A DNA stretch of 64,000 bases. It comes from Domibacillus indicus (GTDB taxonomy: Bacteria > Bacillota > Bacilli > Bacillales > Domibacillaceae). The stretch covers positions 19,510 to 83,509 of the forward strand of contig NZ_LAJB01000009.1 in assembly GCF_000970685.1 (NCBI RefSeq). The letters are read 5' to 3'. Both the position numbers and the translations under genes were made by a program. Positions 56,888-64,000 of this stretch are shown piece by piece (within the stretch, counting starts at the first letter, position 1; each line of letters begins with the position of its first letter). Under the pieces are notes generated by a model. The model ran no database searches and had not been told where the DNA came from. It saw only the letters and a program-made list of their open reading frames with translations.

Positions 56888-57426
56888 CTCATTCCATCAC
56901 CTCTTCTTTTCTTCCATTCTTCTTCAAGCAAGCTCATTTCCCATAAACTCCAATACTCGCCGCCAAACTTGCGGGCGTCCCGAAGCAGGCCTTCTTTTTG
57001 AAATCCCGCTTTCTCATAGCAGGCAATAGCCGCATGATTAAAATTAAAAACCCCGAGGCTGAGGCGGTGTAATCTATGGATGCCAAACGCAATTTCCGCC
57101 ACAGCTTCAATTAAGTGATATCCCATTCCCCGGCCGCGCATGGATTCGTCTCCAATCAGCACTTTCCCGATACGGGCCGATTCATTGCGCCGGTCGAGCT
57201 GCAGAGAAGCATGCCCAATGACCCGCCCGGTTTCCGTATGAACTGCTTTATAAACAAAGGTATTCGACGCAGCATCGTTTGCTTCCTTTATGTACTGCTC
57301 CAGCTGATAAATGTGCAGCGGAAAGGCAAAGCCCGTCCCCGCCCATTGAATCATAAATTCTTCCGTAGGAATCCAGTTCATCAGCTGTGTGAAATCCTCC
57401 CGGGTAAAATAAGCAAGCTGAATCAT
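56884..57426 (-). CDS. GNAT-family N-acetyltransferase (RimJ/RimL type)
   Basis: A 180-residue acetyltransferase; acetyl-CoA loop in GDESMRGRGMGYHLIEAVAE, and LSLGVFNFNHAAIACYEKAGFQKEG is the RimL-type C-terminal motif. Start ATG 57426 follows AAAAGGAGAG; the frame opens 14 codons earlier. It is 14 bp after the DUF1287 gene. Target unknown. Confidence 0.88.
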   Translation of the reverse strand: MIQLAYFTREDFTQLMNWIPTEEFMIQWAGTGFAFPLHIYQLEQYIKEANDAASNTFVYKAVHTETGRVIGHASLQLDRRNESARIGKVLIGDESMRGRGMGYHLIEAVAEIAFGIHRLHRLSLGVFNFNHAAIACYEKAGFQKEGLLRDARKFGGEYWSLWEMSLLEEEWKKRRGDGMR

Positions 57427-57440
57427 TTGTCTCTCTCCTT

Positions 57441-58148
57441 TTATGATTCGTTTGTTGTATATTTCCATCGAAAATGCCCGGCAATGGGATTTGGATAAGA
57501 TGAAAGCTTAATCTCAGAGGCAAAAGGCGGCGTGTTGTGAATCAAATACGGAATTCCGTCTTTTGTTCTTTTATCGGATATAATCCCTGCATGATCTGTG
57601 CCATCCAGATAGAAAACGACATCTCCCGGCTGCCACTGTGCCAAATTTTCAGGATCTCCCGGCTTCAGCTCCGTCGTCAGGGATTCAGCGGTCCGTTGGA
57701 AGAAAACGAGCTGGTTTGGCACTCTCCTGAAATCAATATTCGGGTCAGGATGCGGCGCTGTCCGGGGATAAAGAGACGGATTTCGGGAAATGTCCTGATT
57801 CATTTTTTCTTTTAGCGAAATTCCCGCTCCGGCAAAGCCGCGCCAGATTACGTCTGTACAAACCCCTTCCCCGTCCGGCGGATAGCCTCCCTCGTAATAC
57901 GCGCTTTGATAAACGGTCCGGTTTTTCACTTCCAGGCGTGCCGTTTGAACAATGTCGATAGCATCCGGCACCCCGTTTTCATTTTGATCGGCTTTCGCGT
58001 AGTTCGTCTCCACTTTTATTTCCTCTTTAAACGGCCGCTCGAAATGAAGGCCGATCATATCCATAATCAGCCCGTTTCGAAAAAACAGGCAGAAAAACAA
58101 GATTGCGGCAAAAACAGCGGCCGCTGCGGTTATCCGTTTCTTTTTCAT
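57441..58148 (-). CDS. DUF1287 secreted/anchored protein
   Basis: A 235-residue protein with an N-terminal membrane anchor (ITAAAAVFAAILFFCLFF) and a DUF1287 domain (NLPC/P60-like fold): GVCTDVIWRGF near residue 95 with the cysteine, PGDVVFYLDGTDHAGIISD with the histidine. Probably a cell-wall-associated hydrolase-like enzyme; activity is not proven for the family. The ATG follows GGAGGG; the frame opens 12 codons earlier. First gene of a three-gene operon. Confidence 0.85.
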   Translation of the reverse strand: MKKKRITAAAAVFAAILFFCLFFRNGLIMDMIGLHFERPFKEEIKVETNYAKADQNENGVPDAIDIVQTARLEVKNRTVYQSAYYEGGYPPDGEGVCTDVIWRGFAGAGISLKEKMNQDISRNPSLYPRTAPHPDPNIDFRRVPNQLVFFQRTAESLTTELKPGDPENLAQWQPGDVVFYLDGTDHAGIISDKRTKDGIPYLIHNTPPFASEIKLSSYPNPIAGHFRWKYTTNES

Positions 58149-58248
58149 AAGCCCTCCATTTGCAGGCACTCTTGCTTTTGCCAATAAGATGCTGTAAGAT
58201 TATCAAACAAATAATGGAATGAAAATTATTAAAAGAAAGAGGCTCTTT

Positions 58249-58434
58249 ATGATTTTTGCTGCTTTTTTGATTCCTTCGATTTTAGCGGCCCTGCTGTTTT
58301 TAATAGCTGCTTCTTTTGCTAAAAAAAGCCTGGCCGGAAAAGATGTTCACAATGAAACCATTCTTGGTGCCGTGCTGTCCTTTTTTCTCGCTCTGTCGTT
58401 TTTGTTCAGTTTGTTGGTGTTTCAAGAGTTTTAA
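58249..58434 (+). CDS. Small membrane protein with two helices
   Basis: A 61-residue protein with two hydrophobic segments (IFAAFLIPSILAALLFLIA and AVLSFFLALSFLFSLLVF) around a short polar loop KKSLAGKDVHNE. ATG 58249 follows AAAGAGG, better than the upstream in-frame ATG. Own terminator. No family recognised. Confidence 0.65.
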   Translation: MIFAAFLIPSILAALLFLIAASFAKKSLAGKDVHNETILGAVLSFFLALSFLFSLLVFQEF

Positions 58435-58466
58435 AAAACGGACCCCTCCAGGAGATCCGTTTTTTC
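58434..58466. terminator. Bidirectional terminator between convergent genes
   Basis: AAAACGGA...CTCC / GGAG...TCCGTTTTTT; serves both the 61-residue gene and the DinB-like gene. Confidence 0.75.
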
Positions 58467-58468
58467 GG

Positions 58469-58933
58469 TTATAAAACCCGCTTCATTGATTTAATGGTTT
58501 CTGAATGAAGCCCTTCATGGAACAGGCTGTATGTCAGCAATTCTTCAACAGAGTTCATTGACAGGCCTTTCGAGGTTGTAAATGGCTCAGCCAGTGGATA
58601 CGGCAGCTTCGGTCCGGCCTGCTGTTCAATTCGCTCTGGCTGCTGCTCCAGCATTTTCCGCAGCTCATCGATTTTCGGAGGCTCTTCCTGCCAGTCCGCC
58701 GGCTTTGTGCCGCGCCCGAACCAGCCGTTAAATGCATCCGGCATCTTCATACCGTCACCCGTAAAATAAAACCCGAAACGCTCCTGGACAAGGTAAATAT
58801 GTCCGAGGTTCCATTTAATATTATTATTAAAGCCTTTCGGTACAATAAGCGACGCCTCTTCATCGATTTCTTCTATTTCTTTTAACGTCTGGCTGCGTGC
58901 AAATGCCAGCTGCTTAAATAAAAAATCCGCCAT
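58469..58933 (-). CDS. DinB-superfamily protein
   Basis: A 154-residue four-helix protein of the DinB/YfiT-like metal-binding superfamily. Metal-ligand histidines are in WNLGHIYLVQ (about residue 45) and FHEGLHSETI (about 132-136). Such proteins act in thiol-dependent or other detoxification, or remain uncharacterised. ATG after GAGGGAG; 25 bp downstream of a GNAT gene. Confidence 0.85.
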   Translation of the reverse strand: MADFLFKQLAFARSQTLKEIEEIDEEASLIVPKGFNNNIKWNLGHIYLVQERFGFYFTGDGMKMPDAFNGWFGRGTKPADWQEEPPKIDELRKMLEQQPERIEQQAGPKLPYPLAEPFTTSKGLSMNSVEELLTYSLFHEGLHSETIKSMKRVL

Positions 58934-58958
58934 AAAACTCCCTCTTTTCCTTGAATGT

Positions 58959-59357
58959 CTATCTTTTCCGCATAATCCGAAACGCATTATCCGCTTTTTC
59001 AAATCCTACTTTCGGATAAAAATCCATCGCTCCCGGAGCCGACAAAAGCACAAGCGTTACTTCCTCACCGAGCTTTTCTTCCACCCGCTTCAGCAGCTCG
59101 GCGCCAATTCCCTGTCCCTGCCATTCTTTTCTGACTGCCAGATCCGATATATAAGCGCAGTAAGAAAAATCCGTCACCACACGCGCGACCCCGATCAGCA
59201 CTTCTTCTTCCCATGCTTCAGCAGTCAAATCCGCATGGCGGATCATTTTTTGCAGGCGCGGGAAATCGTCTGCCGGCCGGCGGATACCGGAAGAGTGAAA
59301 TACTTCGGCAAGCTGCGGTGCCGTAATTCCAGAATTAACTCGATACACAATCGCCAT
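58959..59357 (-). CDS. GNAT-family N-acetyltransferase
   Basis: A 132-residue GNAT protein. The acetyl-CoA pyrophosphate loop is EWQGQGIGAELLKRV near residue 78, and the C-terminal LLSAPGAMDFYPKVGFEK fits the family. ATG follows AAAGGAG. Together with the DinB-like gene downstream it could form an operon. Substrate unknown. Confidence 0.88.
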   Translation of the reverse strand: MAIVYRVNSGITAPQLAEVFHSSGIRRPADDFPRLQKMIRHADLTAEAWEEEVLIGVARVVTDFSYCAYISDLAVRKEWQGQGIGAELLKRVEEKLGEEVTLVLLSAPGAMDFYPKVGFEKADNAFRIMRKR

Positions 59358-59379
59358 TTAACAAGCTCCTTTGCGCACT

Positions 59380-59826
59380 TTATTGTTTTTCAATGGAAAA
59401 CTCCGCTGCTAACGACTCGCCTCCAACCGTTTTGACGATCCGGTAGATTCCTTCTGAAAGCGGCTGTTTAAATAGTGACAGTGTAACTTCTTCAACAGCC
59501 ATTTCACCGGGAGGGATAAAAAGGGCCACTTCAATAAACGCCGCCCCATCCTCAAACGGAACAGTCCGCCAGACGCCGTCCACTTTTTTATCCATTGTAA
59601 AATGCTTTCCATACATGACTTCCTGCTTGCTGCTGTTTTGAATTTCAATACTTATTGTTTCTTCATCCGGCGGGTAGGAATTTTGACCGGCTTTCATAGA
59701 TATTTCTTTATGCTCAGCTGGAACAGCCTGCTGCTTTGCTTCTTCAAGCTGTTCATCGGGATTCTTTCCGCAGGCGGCAAGCCCCAGACAAAGAAGAAAG
59801 AAGAAAAAGAAAACTCCTTTTCTCAT
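59380..59826 (-). CDS. Lipoprotein with an Ig-like domain
   Basis: A 148-residue lipoprotein precursor: signal FFFFFLLCLGLAAC (lipid-modified C19), charged linker, then a beta-sandwich-like domain (TISIEIQNSSKQEVMYGKHFTMDKK, then IPPGEMAVEEVTLSLF) resembling the bacterial Ig-like (Big_14-type) domain of Bacillus lipoproteins. Good GGGGG ribosome site. Role unknown. Confidence 0.78.
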   Translation of the reverse strand: MRKGVFFFFFLLCLGLAACGKNPDEQLEEAKQQAVPAEHKEISMKAGQNSYPPDEETISIEIQNSSKQEVMYGKHFTMDKKVDGVWRTVPFEDGAAFIEVALFIPPGEMAVEEVTLSLFKQPLSEGIYRIVKTVGGESLAAEFSIEKQ

Positions 59827-59958
59827 TTTACAGCCCCCTATTTTACACTTATTAACATTATAGTTTTATTGTCCCTATTAATCAATGTAGAATAAACGGC
59901 TGCTTCCATTCTCTCATACTTATTCAGTGGTTCCGGCTTTTTATTCCATTCTTTTCAT

Positions 59959-60084
59959 GCTGTTGAAAAAAGATGGGCCATATCGCTTGTTTCACTGCAT
60001 AAATGACCGATTTGTGAATTTTTTAGGGGGAATTCTTCAAAAACGGACGAAACGGCTCCTGACAAGTTTGTTTTTCAACACTGT
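59959..60084. repeat. Dispersed repeat, copy 2, with inverted ends
   Basis: Starts GCTGTTGAAAAA and ends TTTTTCAACACTG: a 10-bp inverted terminal repeat around about 100 bp homologous to 21281-21408. No transposase; MITE-like. Confidence 0.55.
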
Positions 60085-60121
60085 AAAAAGAACTGCCTCT
60101 ATTATATGAGGCAGCTCTTTT
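60085..60121 (-). terminator. Terminator of hemAT
   Basis: AGAGCTGCCTC / GAGGCAGTTCT with TTTT tail on the minus strand, right after the stop codon. Confidence 0.85.
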
Positions 60122-60124
60122 GAG

Positions 60125-61429
60125 TTACATCGTTTTTTCCGCTTTGTCCAGAAGATTTGTTGTCAAAATCGACAGTCCTTCTGTGGACTGGCTGATTTCC
60201 TGAATAGAAAGAACAATTTTATCAAGATCTTCTTTGTTCCGGCCAAACATCTTTAAGTAGTTTTCCATTTCAATATTCACTGTGGAAAGCCCGTTTTTCA
60301 CTTGCTGAAGCTTCTGCCGGGACTGCTCATTTGATTGAGTAACATCTTCCATATGGCCGACAAGCCGGGTAATATTTGCATTATTCTCACTGATCAGTGT
60401 ATTAATGCTGCTGCTCATCACTTTTGAATGTTCTGCAAGCTTCCGCACTTCACTTGCCACGACTGAAAAGCCTTTGCCATGCTCGCCGGCACGCGCTGCT
60501 TCAATCGACGCGTTTAACGCAAGCAGGTTTGTTTGGTCAGCAATGTCTTCAATTCCTCTGGTAATAGTGATGATTTCTTCGGAAGTTTGTTTTAATTCAC
60601 TGATTCCTTCCAGTGAAATACTTACTTTTTCCGTCGACTGCTTAAACTTCTCTTCCATTTCTTCCATCTGCTCTTCGTTCTGGGCCGTTAAGCCGACCAG
60701 GTGTTTGCTGCTTTCTTCGGTCTGGCCTGTCTCCTGCAGAATCTGGGAAGCTCTCACACTCGTATCGGAAATAGCCGCTTCCGTTTGTTCAACGGAGGCC
60801 GCCACCTCCTGGCTGACCGAAACAATTTCCTGCTGCAGGGTATTTTTTGCTTCATTCGCCCGCTTTGCTTCCTGAATCCGGGCATTCATGTACTGGTCAA
60901 TGACCATTTGCGCATCAAGATTCATGGCGTGTACAATCGCTTGAACGGCTTTTGCCAGCTGTTCGGGATCATGCTGAAAATGCTCCACAATTTTAGGAAT
61001 AATGAGTGTTTGAAAAGCGGAATAAGAAGCGATAAACCAGGTAACCGGAACGGAATACCGGCTGTGGGTCTGGCCCATCCGTTTGCGCATTTCTAAAAAG
61101 GCTTCGTCCATCTTTCCTGTCAGCAAACTGCTGAAATACTCTCCAAACACTTTCTTTAACCGCTCTCTGCTCGAATGGTCCTGTGCAATCCGGGCCATTT
61201 CCGGGCTTTTCACCAGATGATCAAGCACTGTTTCCAGTACATCCTCCAAGATTCCATTCATAACCGGGGCCATTTCCCGCAGCATTTCTGTCTGCTCCTG
61301 TGTATAGCCCATGTAATAAAGGCGCGGAGCCAGGCTGCTGTCTGCTGCAGCAGCAATGGCCGATTTTTCTGGAAACCGGACAGCCGCTTGAAACCCGGCT
61401 TCTTTTTTATCTTTACGGAAAGAAAACAT
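60125..61429 (-). CDS. hemAT: Haem-based aerotaxis transducer HemAT
   Basis: A 434-residue soluble chemoreceptor. The N-terminal globin-coupled sensor domain has the likely proximal haem histidine H122 in [11 protein letters not shown]; the C-terminal signalling domain carries the hairpin-tip motif [19 protein letters not shown]. It senses oxygen and signals to CheA. ATG 61429 follows GGAGG. Single gene with its own promoter. Confidence 0.93.
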   Translation of the reverse strand: MFSFRKDKKEAGFQAAVRFPEKSAIAAAADSSLAPRLYYMGYTQEQTEMLREMAPVMNGILEDVLETVLDHLVKSPEMARIAQDHSSRERLKKVFGEYFSSLLTGKMDEAFLEMRKRMGQTHSRYSVPVTWFIASYSAFQTLIIPKIVEHFQHDPEQLAKAVQAIVHAMNLDAQMVIDQYMNARIQEAKRANEAKNTLQQEIVSVSQEVAASVEQTEAAISDTSVRASQILQETGQTEESSKHLVGLTAQNEEQMEEMEEKFKQSTEKVSISLEGISELKQTSEEIITITRGIEDIADQTNLLALNASIEAARAGEHGKGFSVVASEVRKLAEHSKVMSSSINTLISENNANITRLVGHMEDVTQSNEQSRQKLQQVKNGLSTVNIEMENYLKMFGRNKEDLDKIVLSIQEISQSTEGLSILTTNLLDKAEKTM

Positions 61430-61467
61430 TGTCATCCTCCATCTTTTCATAAAATAGATTTGGTTTT

Positions 61468-61496
61468 ATTATGAAAAAATAATTAGGACTTTGCAA
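61468..61496 (-). promoter_or_regulatory. Candidate promoter of hemAT
   Basis: TTGCAA, 17 bp, CATAAT on the minus strand. A motility sigma-D match was looked for on this strand and not found. Confidence 0.5.
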
Positions 61497-61533
61497 CTAT
61501 GAATGTTCTGCCGATATACTGTTTTTACTGTGT

Positions 61534-63495
61534 TTACTGTTCTTTCCATAAATCTTTTTTTATTTGGCCCTCTACAAAGGACGGAGCTTTGATTCCAAGC
61601 AGTTCGTAAACGGTCGGCGCAAGATCAAGAGTCGATGTTTCTTCGATTGTTTTTCCTTCTTTAAAGGACGGACCAGCCGCAATAAAAACGGGCCGTAAAT
61701 CCTGTTTTGTAGAATCGCCGCCGTGTGTGCCGAGTTCTGACGAAGGCCTGCTCACTCTGCCGGTGCCGTTCGCCATCATATAGCCAGGTGCCCCAATAAG
61801 CAGAATATCCCCTGAATGGGTGTGGTTAAGTGATTTTGCTTCCGATGACGAAAGAACCGTTTCGTACGGATGAATTGTCCGGTTAATGCCCGCCCGCCAG
61901 ACATCTTTTATATTTTTCTCTGGAAGCCTGGACAACAATTGATCTTCCTTTCCCGACAAAGCGGCTTCGAGTGCTTGTTCTAATAGTTCACTTTGATTTT
62001 TCTGCTTTACTTCAGCCTGCTTAAAGGCATTCATGGTCTGTTTTCGAACCAGTTCGATTTCATCATCTGCTACAATGCCGTTTTTTTCTTTCGACCGGGC
62101 ATTTATATACACATGCGCAGCCGATCCGCTCGGCACGGCATAGGCTTTTGTTTTTGAATAATCAATTTCTCCGTCCCGATCAACAGCAAGCAGGCCTGCC
62201 TCTTTTAGTACGGCATTCGGCTCGAGCATGGTGTGGGCTGCTTCCATGCCGTGATCCGACACGATAAATAAGTGGTCGTTTTCATCCATTGCTTTCATCG
62301 TTTTGCCGATTGTGTCGTCCGCCTGCCTGTACGCCCATTTTACATAGCTTTCATACAGGTCCGCTTTTTCTTTCGTGTAACCGGGCTGGCGTGGATCCGT
62401 TAATGTGTAGTGATGAGCTTCGTGATCAATTTCGGGCGCATAAAAAAAGAGAACATCGGGCTTATAGTTTTGTTTTATATAAAGCGAAACATCAGTAGTC
62501 CACTGAATAAAGCGGGCGCTGATTTCTTCATATTCCTTACGGGTAATCCATTTTTTCTCAAAGGCCTCATCCTCGGATTCAACCGGAAAAAAGCCGAATC
62601 GATCGGCAATGTCCTGTTTAAAACCAGCCGGTCCGTTAATTAAACCGGATGTAACGGACGTTTTAAAAAAGGGAACCGGTTCTGTTAAATCATTTCTTTC
62701 TTGTTTTATTTTAAAAGCAAAGCCGGCCTGCTCTTCACTGCCCAGATCAAGTGAAACAGTTCCCCATTCATTGCTTTTCGCCGTGCCGTCTCCTTTGTTC
62801 ACCTGCTTGTTTTCAGAGACAATAAATTGATCATAGTTTGGTTTATGATCATCTGTTGTATCCACCGCAAGGATGTGGAGAACCCGGTTTTTTGCTCCCT
62901 TCAGCTTCAAGGGCAGGACCGCTTCCTTTAATGGTGTAAAGCTTTCAGGAGCATGCAGCCAGCCAGCCGCTTTTTGAAAGGAAAGCTGGTCCAGGCTGCT
63001 TTTCGCCCGGGCATCGCCGTAAAAAACGGAATAATCCGCTGCCTGATTTTTTGTTTCGGGGTTTGCGCCGGGAAAAGCTACGGTTGCGGTTGTTTTTCCC
63101 TGACGTTTCGCTTCACTCCAGATCGGGGGCACGCTAATAGTGGTATGAAATGCATCGTCTTTATTGCTGAATTTCTTTTGAGGATCGTGAAATTGATTGC
63201 TGACGATTCCGGTTTTCCCCGGCGCTGCGCCGGTTGACATCGCAGCATGTGATGGTGCTGTGAGAGACGGGGTAATGGTTTCTGGCTTTTTCGCCCATAC
63301 TCCTTTTTCTACAAGCGCCTCTAAAGAAGGCAGCTCTCCCGTTTTTATATATTGCTTCGTTATATCCTGCCGCATGCCATCAAAGGAGATGACCATTACG
63401 TCCTGGTCTTCCGGCTGGGACTCTGCTCCTGCCTGGCCTGAAAACAGGCTCAGTCCAAGAAACAGCCCTGCTGCTGGCAACAATAGCTTCTTCAT
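61534..63495 (-). CDS. Secreted alkaline-phosphatase-superfamily phosphodiesterase (NPP-type)
   Basis: A 653-residue secreted enzyme. A signal peptide (KKLLLPAAGLFLGLSLFSGQAGA) is followed by the NPP/autotaxin-like type-I phosphodiesterase domain: VISFDGMRQD (metal, D39), PSLTAPSHAAMSTG (nucleophile T79), PEIDHEAHHY, FIVSDHGMEAAH and LGTHGGDS supply the two-zinc site. It probably hydrolyses nucleotides or phosphodiesters outside the cell. Monocistronic; the C-terminal end is not anchored. Confidence 0.9.
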   Translation of the reverse strand: MKKLLLPAAGLFLGLSLFSGQAGAESQPEDQDVMVISFDGMRQDITKQYIKTGELPSLEALVEKGVWAKKPETITPSLTAPSHAAMSTGAAPGKTGIVSNQFHDPQKKFSNKDDAFHTTISVPPIWSEAKRQGKTTATVAFPGANPETKNQAADYSVFYGDARAKSSLDQLSFQKAAGWLHAPESFTPLKEAVLPLKLKGAKNRVLHILAVDTTDDHKPNYDQFIVSENKQVNKGDGTAKSNEWGTVSLDLGSEEQAGFAFKIKQERNDLTEPVPFFKTSVTSGLINGPAGFKQDIADRFGFFPVESEDEAFEKKWITRKEYEEISARFIQWTTDVSLYIKQNYKPDVLFFYAPEIDHEAHHYTLTDPRQPGYTKEKADLYESYVKWAYRQADDTIGKTMKAMDENDHLFIVSDHGMEAAHTMLEPNAVLKEAGLLAVDRDGEIDYSKTKAYAVPSGSAAHVYINARSKEKNGIVADDEIELVRKQTMNAFKQAEVKQKNQSELLEQALEAALSGKEDQLLSRLPEKNIKDVWRAGINRTIHPYETVLSSSEAKSLNHTHSGDILLIGAPGYMMANGTGRVSRPSSELGTHGGDSTKQDLRPVFIAAGPSFKEGKTIEETSTLDLAPTVYELLGIKAPSFVEGQIKKDLWKEQ

Positions 63496-63604
63496 CTTTT
63501 CTCATCCTCTTCTGTATTCGCTCTGTGCTGTTATATGTGTCTCTACCCTTTAAAAGCAGAGAATAGGCATGCTTTTTTTTGGGAATTCTGCTATAAATAA
63601 AGAG

Positions 63605-63633
63605 GTTCTATTTTGCAGGGAAGCGGGTATACT
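63605..63633 (+). promoter_or_regulatory. Promoter of the HPr-like gene (sigma-B-like or sigma-A)
   Basis: GTTCTA, 14 bp, GGGTAT is a fair sigma-B match (perfect -10). The overlapping TATACT could be a sigma-A -10 box, with a poor -35. Confidence 0.45.
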
Positions 63634-63669
63634 GAATACTATTATTTTAACAGTGAAAGGTTGAAAGCC

Positions 63670-63930
63670 ATGTTTATCAAAACCGTCTACGTAAGCGGGC
63701 TTACACCGCAAATGGCCAAATCGATTGTCCACGTGGCCAGCCAGTATGTATCCGATGTCGAGCTTGATTATCAGGGACGAAAAGTCAATGTCAAATCCAT
63801 TCTTGGTGTTCTGTCACTCGGGACCGTCCGCGGTGAAATGACCTTAACGACAAAAGGACCCGATGAATACGAAGCTTTAAAAGCAATGAGCGCCGCAATG
63901 GAACAAACGGAAACACGCCCTGCTTCCTGA
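63670..63930 (+). CDS. HPr/Crh-like protein without active-site histidine
   Basis: An 86-residue HPr-fold protein. It aligns over its length with HPr and Crh: the regulatory-serine segment KVNVKSILGVLSLG (Ser43, equivalent to HPr Ser46) is intact, but the phosphocarrier motif GIHARPA of HPr (GLQARPA in Crh) reads GLTPQMA, so both His15 and Arg17 are absent. It cannot serve the PTS as HPr does and may be a regulatory partner of HPr kinase or CcpA. ATG has GAAAGG. A hairpin overlaps the stop codon. Confidence 0.8.
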   Translation: MFIKTVYVSGLTPQMAKSIVHVASQYVSDVELDYQGRKVNVKSILGVLSLGTVRGEMTLTTKGPDEYEALKAMSAAMEQTETRPAS

Positions 63931-63940
63931 CAGGGCGTGT
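63913..63940 (+). terminator. Hairpin at the end of the HPr-like gene
   Basis: ACACGCCCTG, loop of 8, CAGGGCGTGT: a perfect 10-bp stem spanning the stop codon. No T-run follows, so it is a weak or Rho-independent-atypical terminator. Confidence 0.6.
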
Positions 63941-64000
63941 CAGGCTGTTGACAAACGCTTGCTTTGGGCGTCACTTTCCGTCTGTGAATGCTCATGACCC

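Noticed and set aside
61430..61533. Sigma-D (motility) promoter for hemAT
   Set aside because: GCCGATAT occurs at about 61510, but on the plus strand, facing away from hemAT, and without a TAAA box at the right distance.

Overview
This is a chromosomal window from a Gram-positive, endospore-forming member of the Bacillaceae. The evidence is Bacillus-type ribosome binding sites (GGAGG) ahead of nearly every gene, TTG and GTG starts, and long stretches of B. subtilis-like gene order: yunB-yunD-yunE-yunF, sufCDSUB, metNPQ behind a SAM riboswitch, yusE-yusF-gcvH-yusI, fadNAE, lutABC/lutR and ydbS-ydbT. Sporulation and germination genes (yunB, a GerB-type permease) and RsbR/sigma-B-type signals agree. 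The genus cannot be fixed from this alone; a Domibacillus-like Bacillaceae is a guess. I saw no rRNA, tRNA, CRISPR array, prophage or intact insertion sequence.

Layout. 1-5 kb: a WYL regulator with a GyrI-like protein, an NSS-family amino-acid symporter with its tiny MetS-like partner, and an NhaC-type antiporter behind a hairpin terminator. 5-10 kb: the yun genes and an orphan germinant-receptor-type permease. 10-16 kb: the complete SUF iron-sulfur assembly operon. 16-21 kb: the methionine ABC importer under SAM-riboswitch control, then small redox genes and gcvH. 21-27 kb: the fadNAE beta-oxidation operon with a clear FadR box. 27-31 kb: cardiolipin synthase and an M20 peptidase/MFS/small membrane protein operon. 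31-36.6 kb: xylA-xylB-aldose epimerase with divergent xylR, a xylose operator and a cre. 36.7-44.3 kb: a sugar catabolic cluster (two Gfo/Idh/MocA dehydrogenases, a sugar isomerase-fold enzyme, an ABC importer and a LacI regulator) that fits catabolism of an anhydrosugar or glycoside through a 3-keto intermediate. 44.4-48.3 kb: lactate utilisation lutABC with lutR. 48.4-53 kb: ydbST and a secreted rhamnogalacturonan lyase. 53-64 kb: mostly single genes, including a Fur-boxed small-RNA locus, an acidic mini-lipoprotein, an RsbR paralogue, HemAT, a secreted phosphodiesterase-type enzyme and an HPr-like protein without the active-site histidine.

Themes. Much of the window is carbon scavenging from plant biomass (xylose, rhamnogalacturonan, a probable keto-sugar pathway, lactate, fatty acids) with cre sites at the xyl and lyase genes and the keto-sugar promoter. 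Iron appears twice: the SUF operon and a strongly Fur-marked promoter that ends in a terminator about 100 nt later with no gene in between, which I read as an FsrA-type small RNA. The most unusual non-coding structure is a pair of dispersed elements built from three GGGGCGG boxes facing three CCGCCCC boxes.
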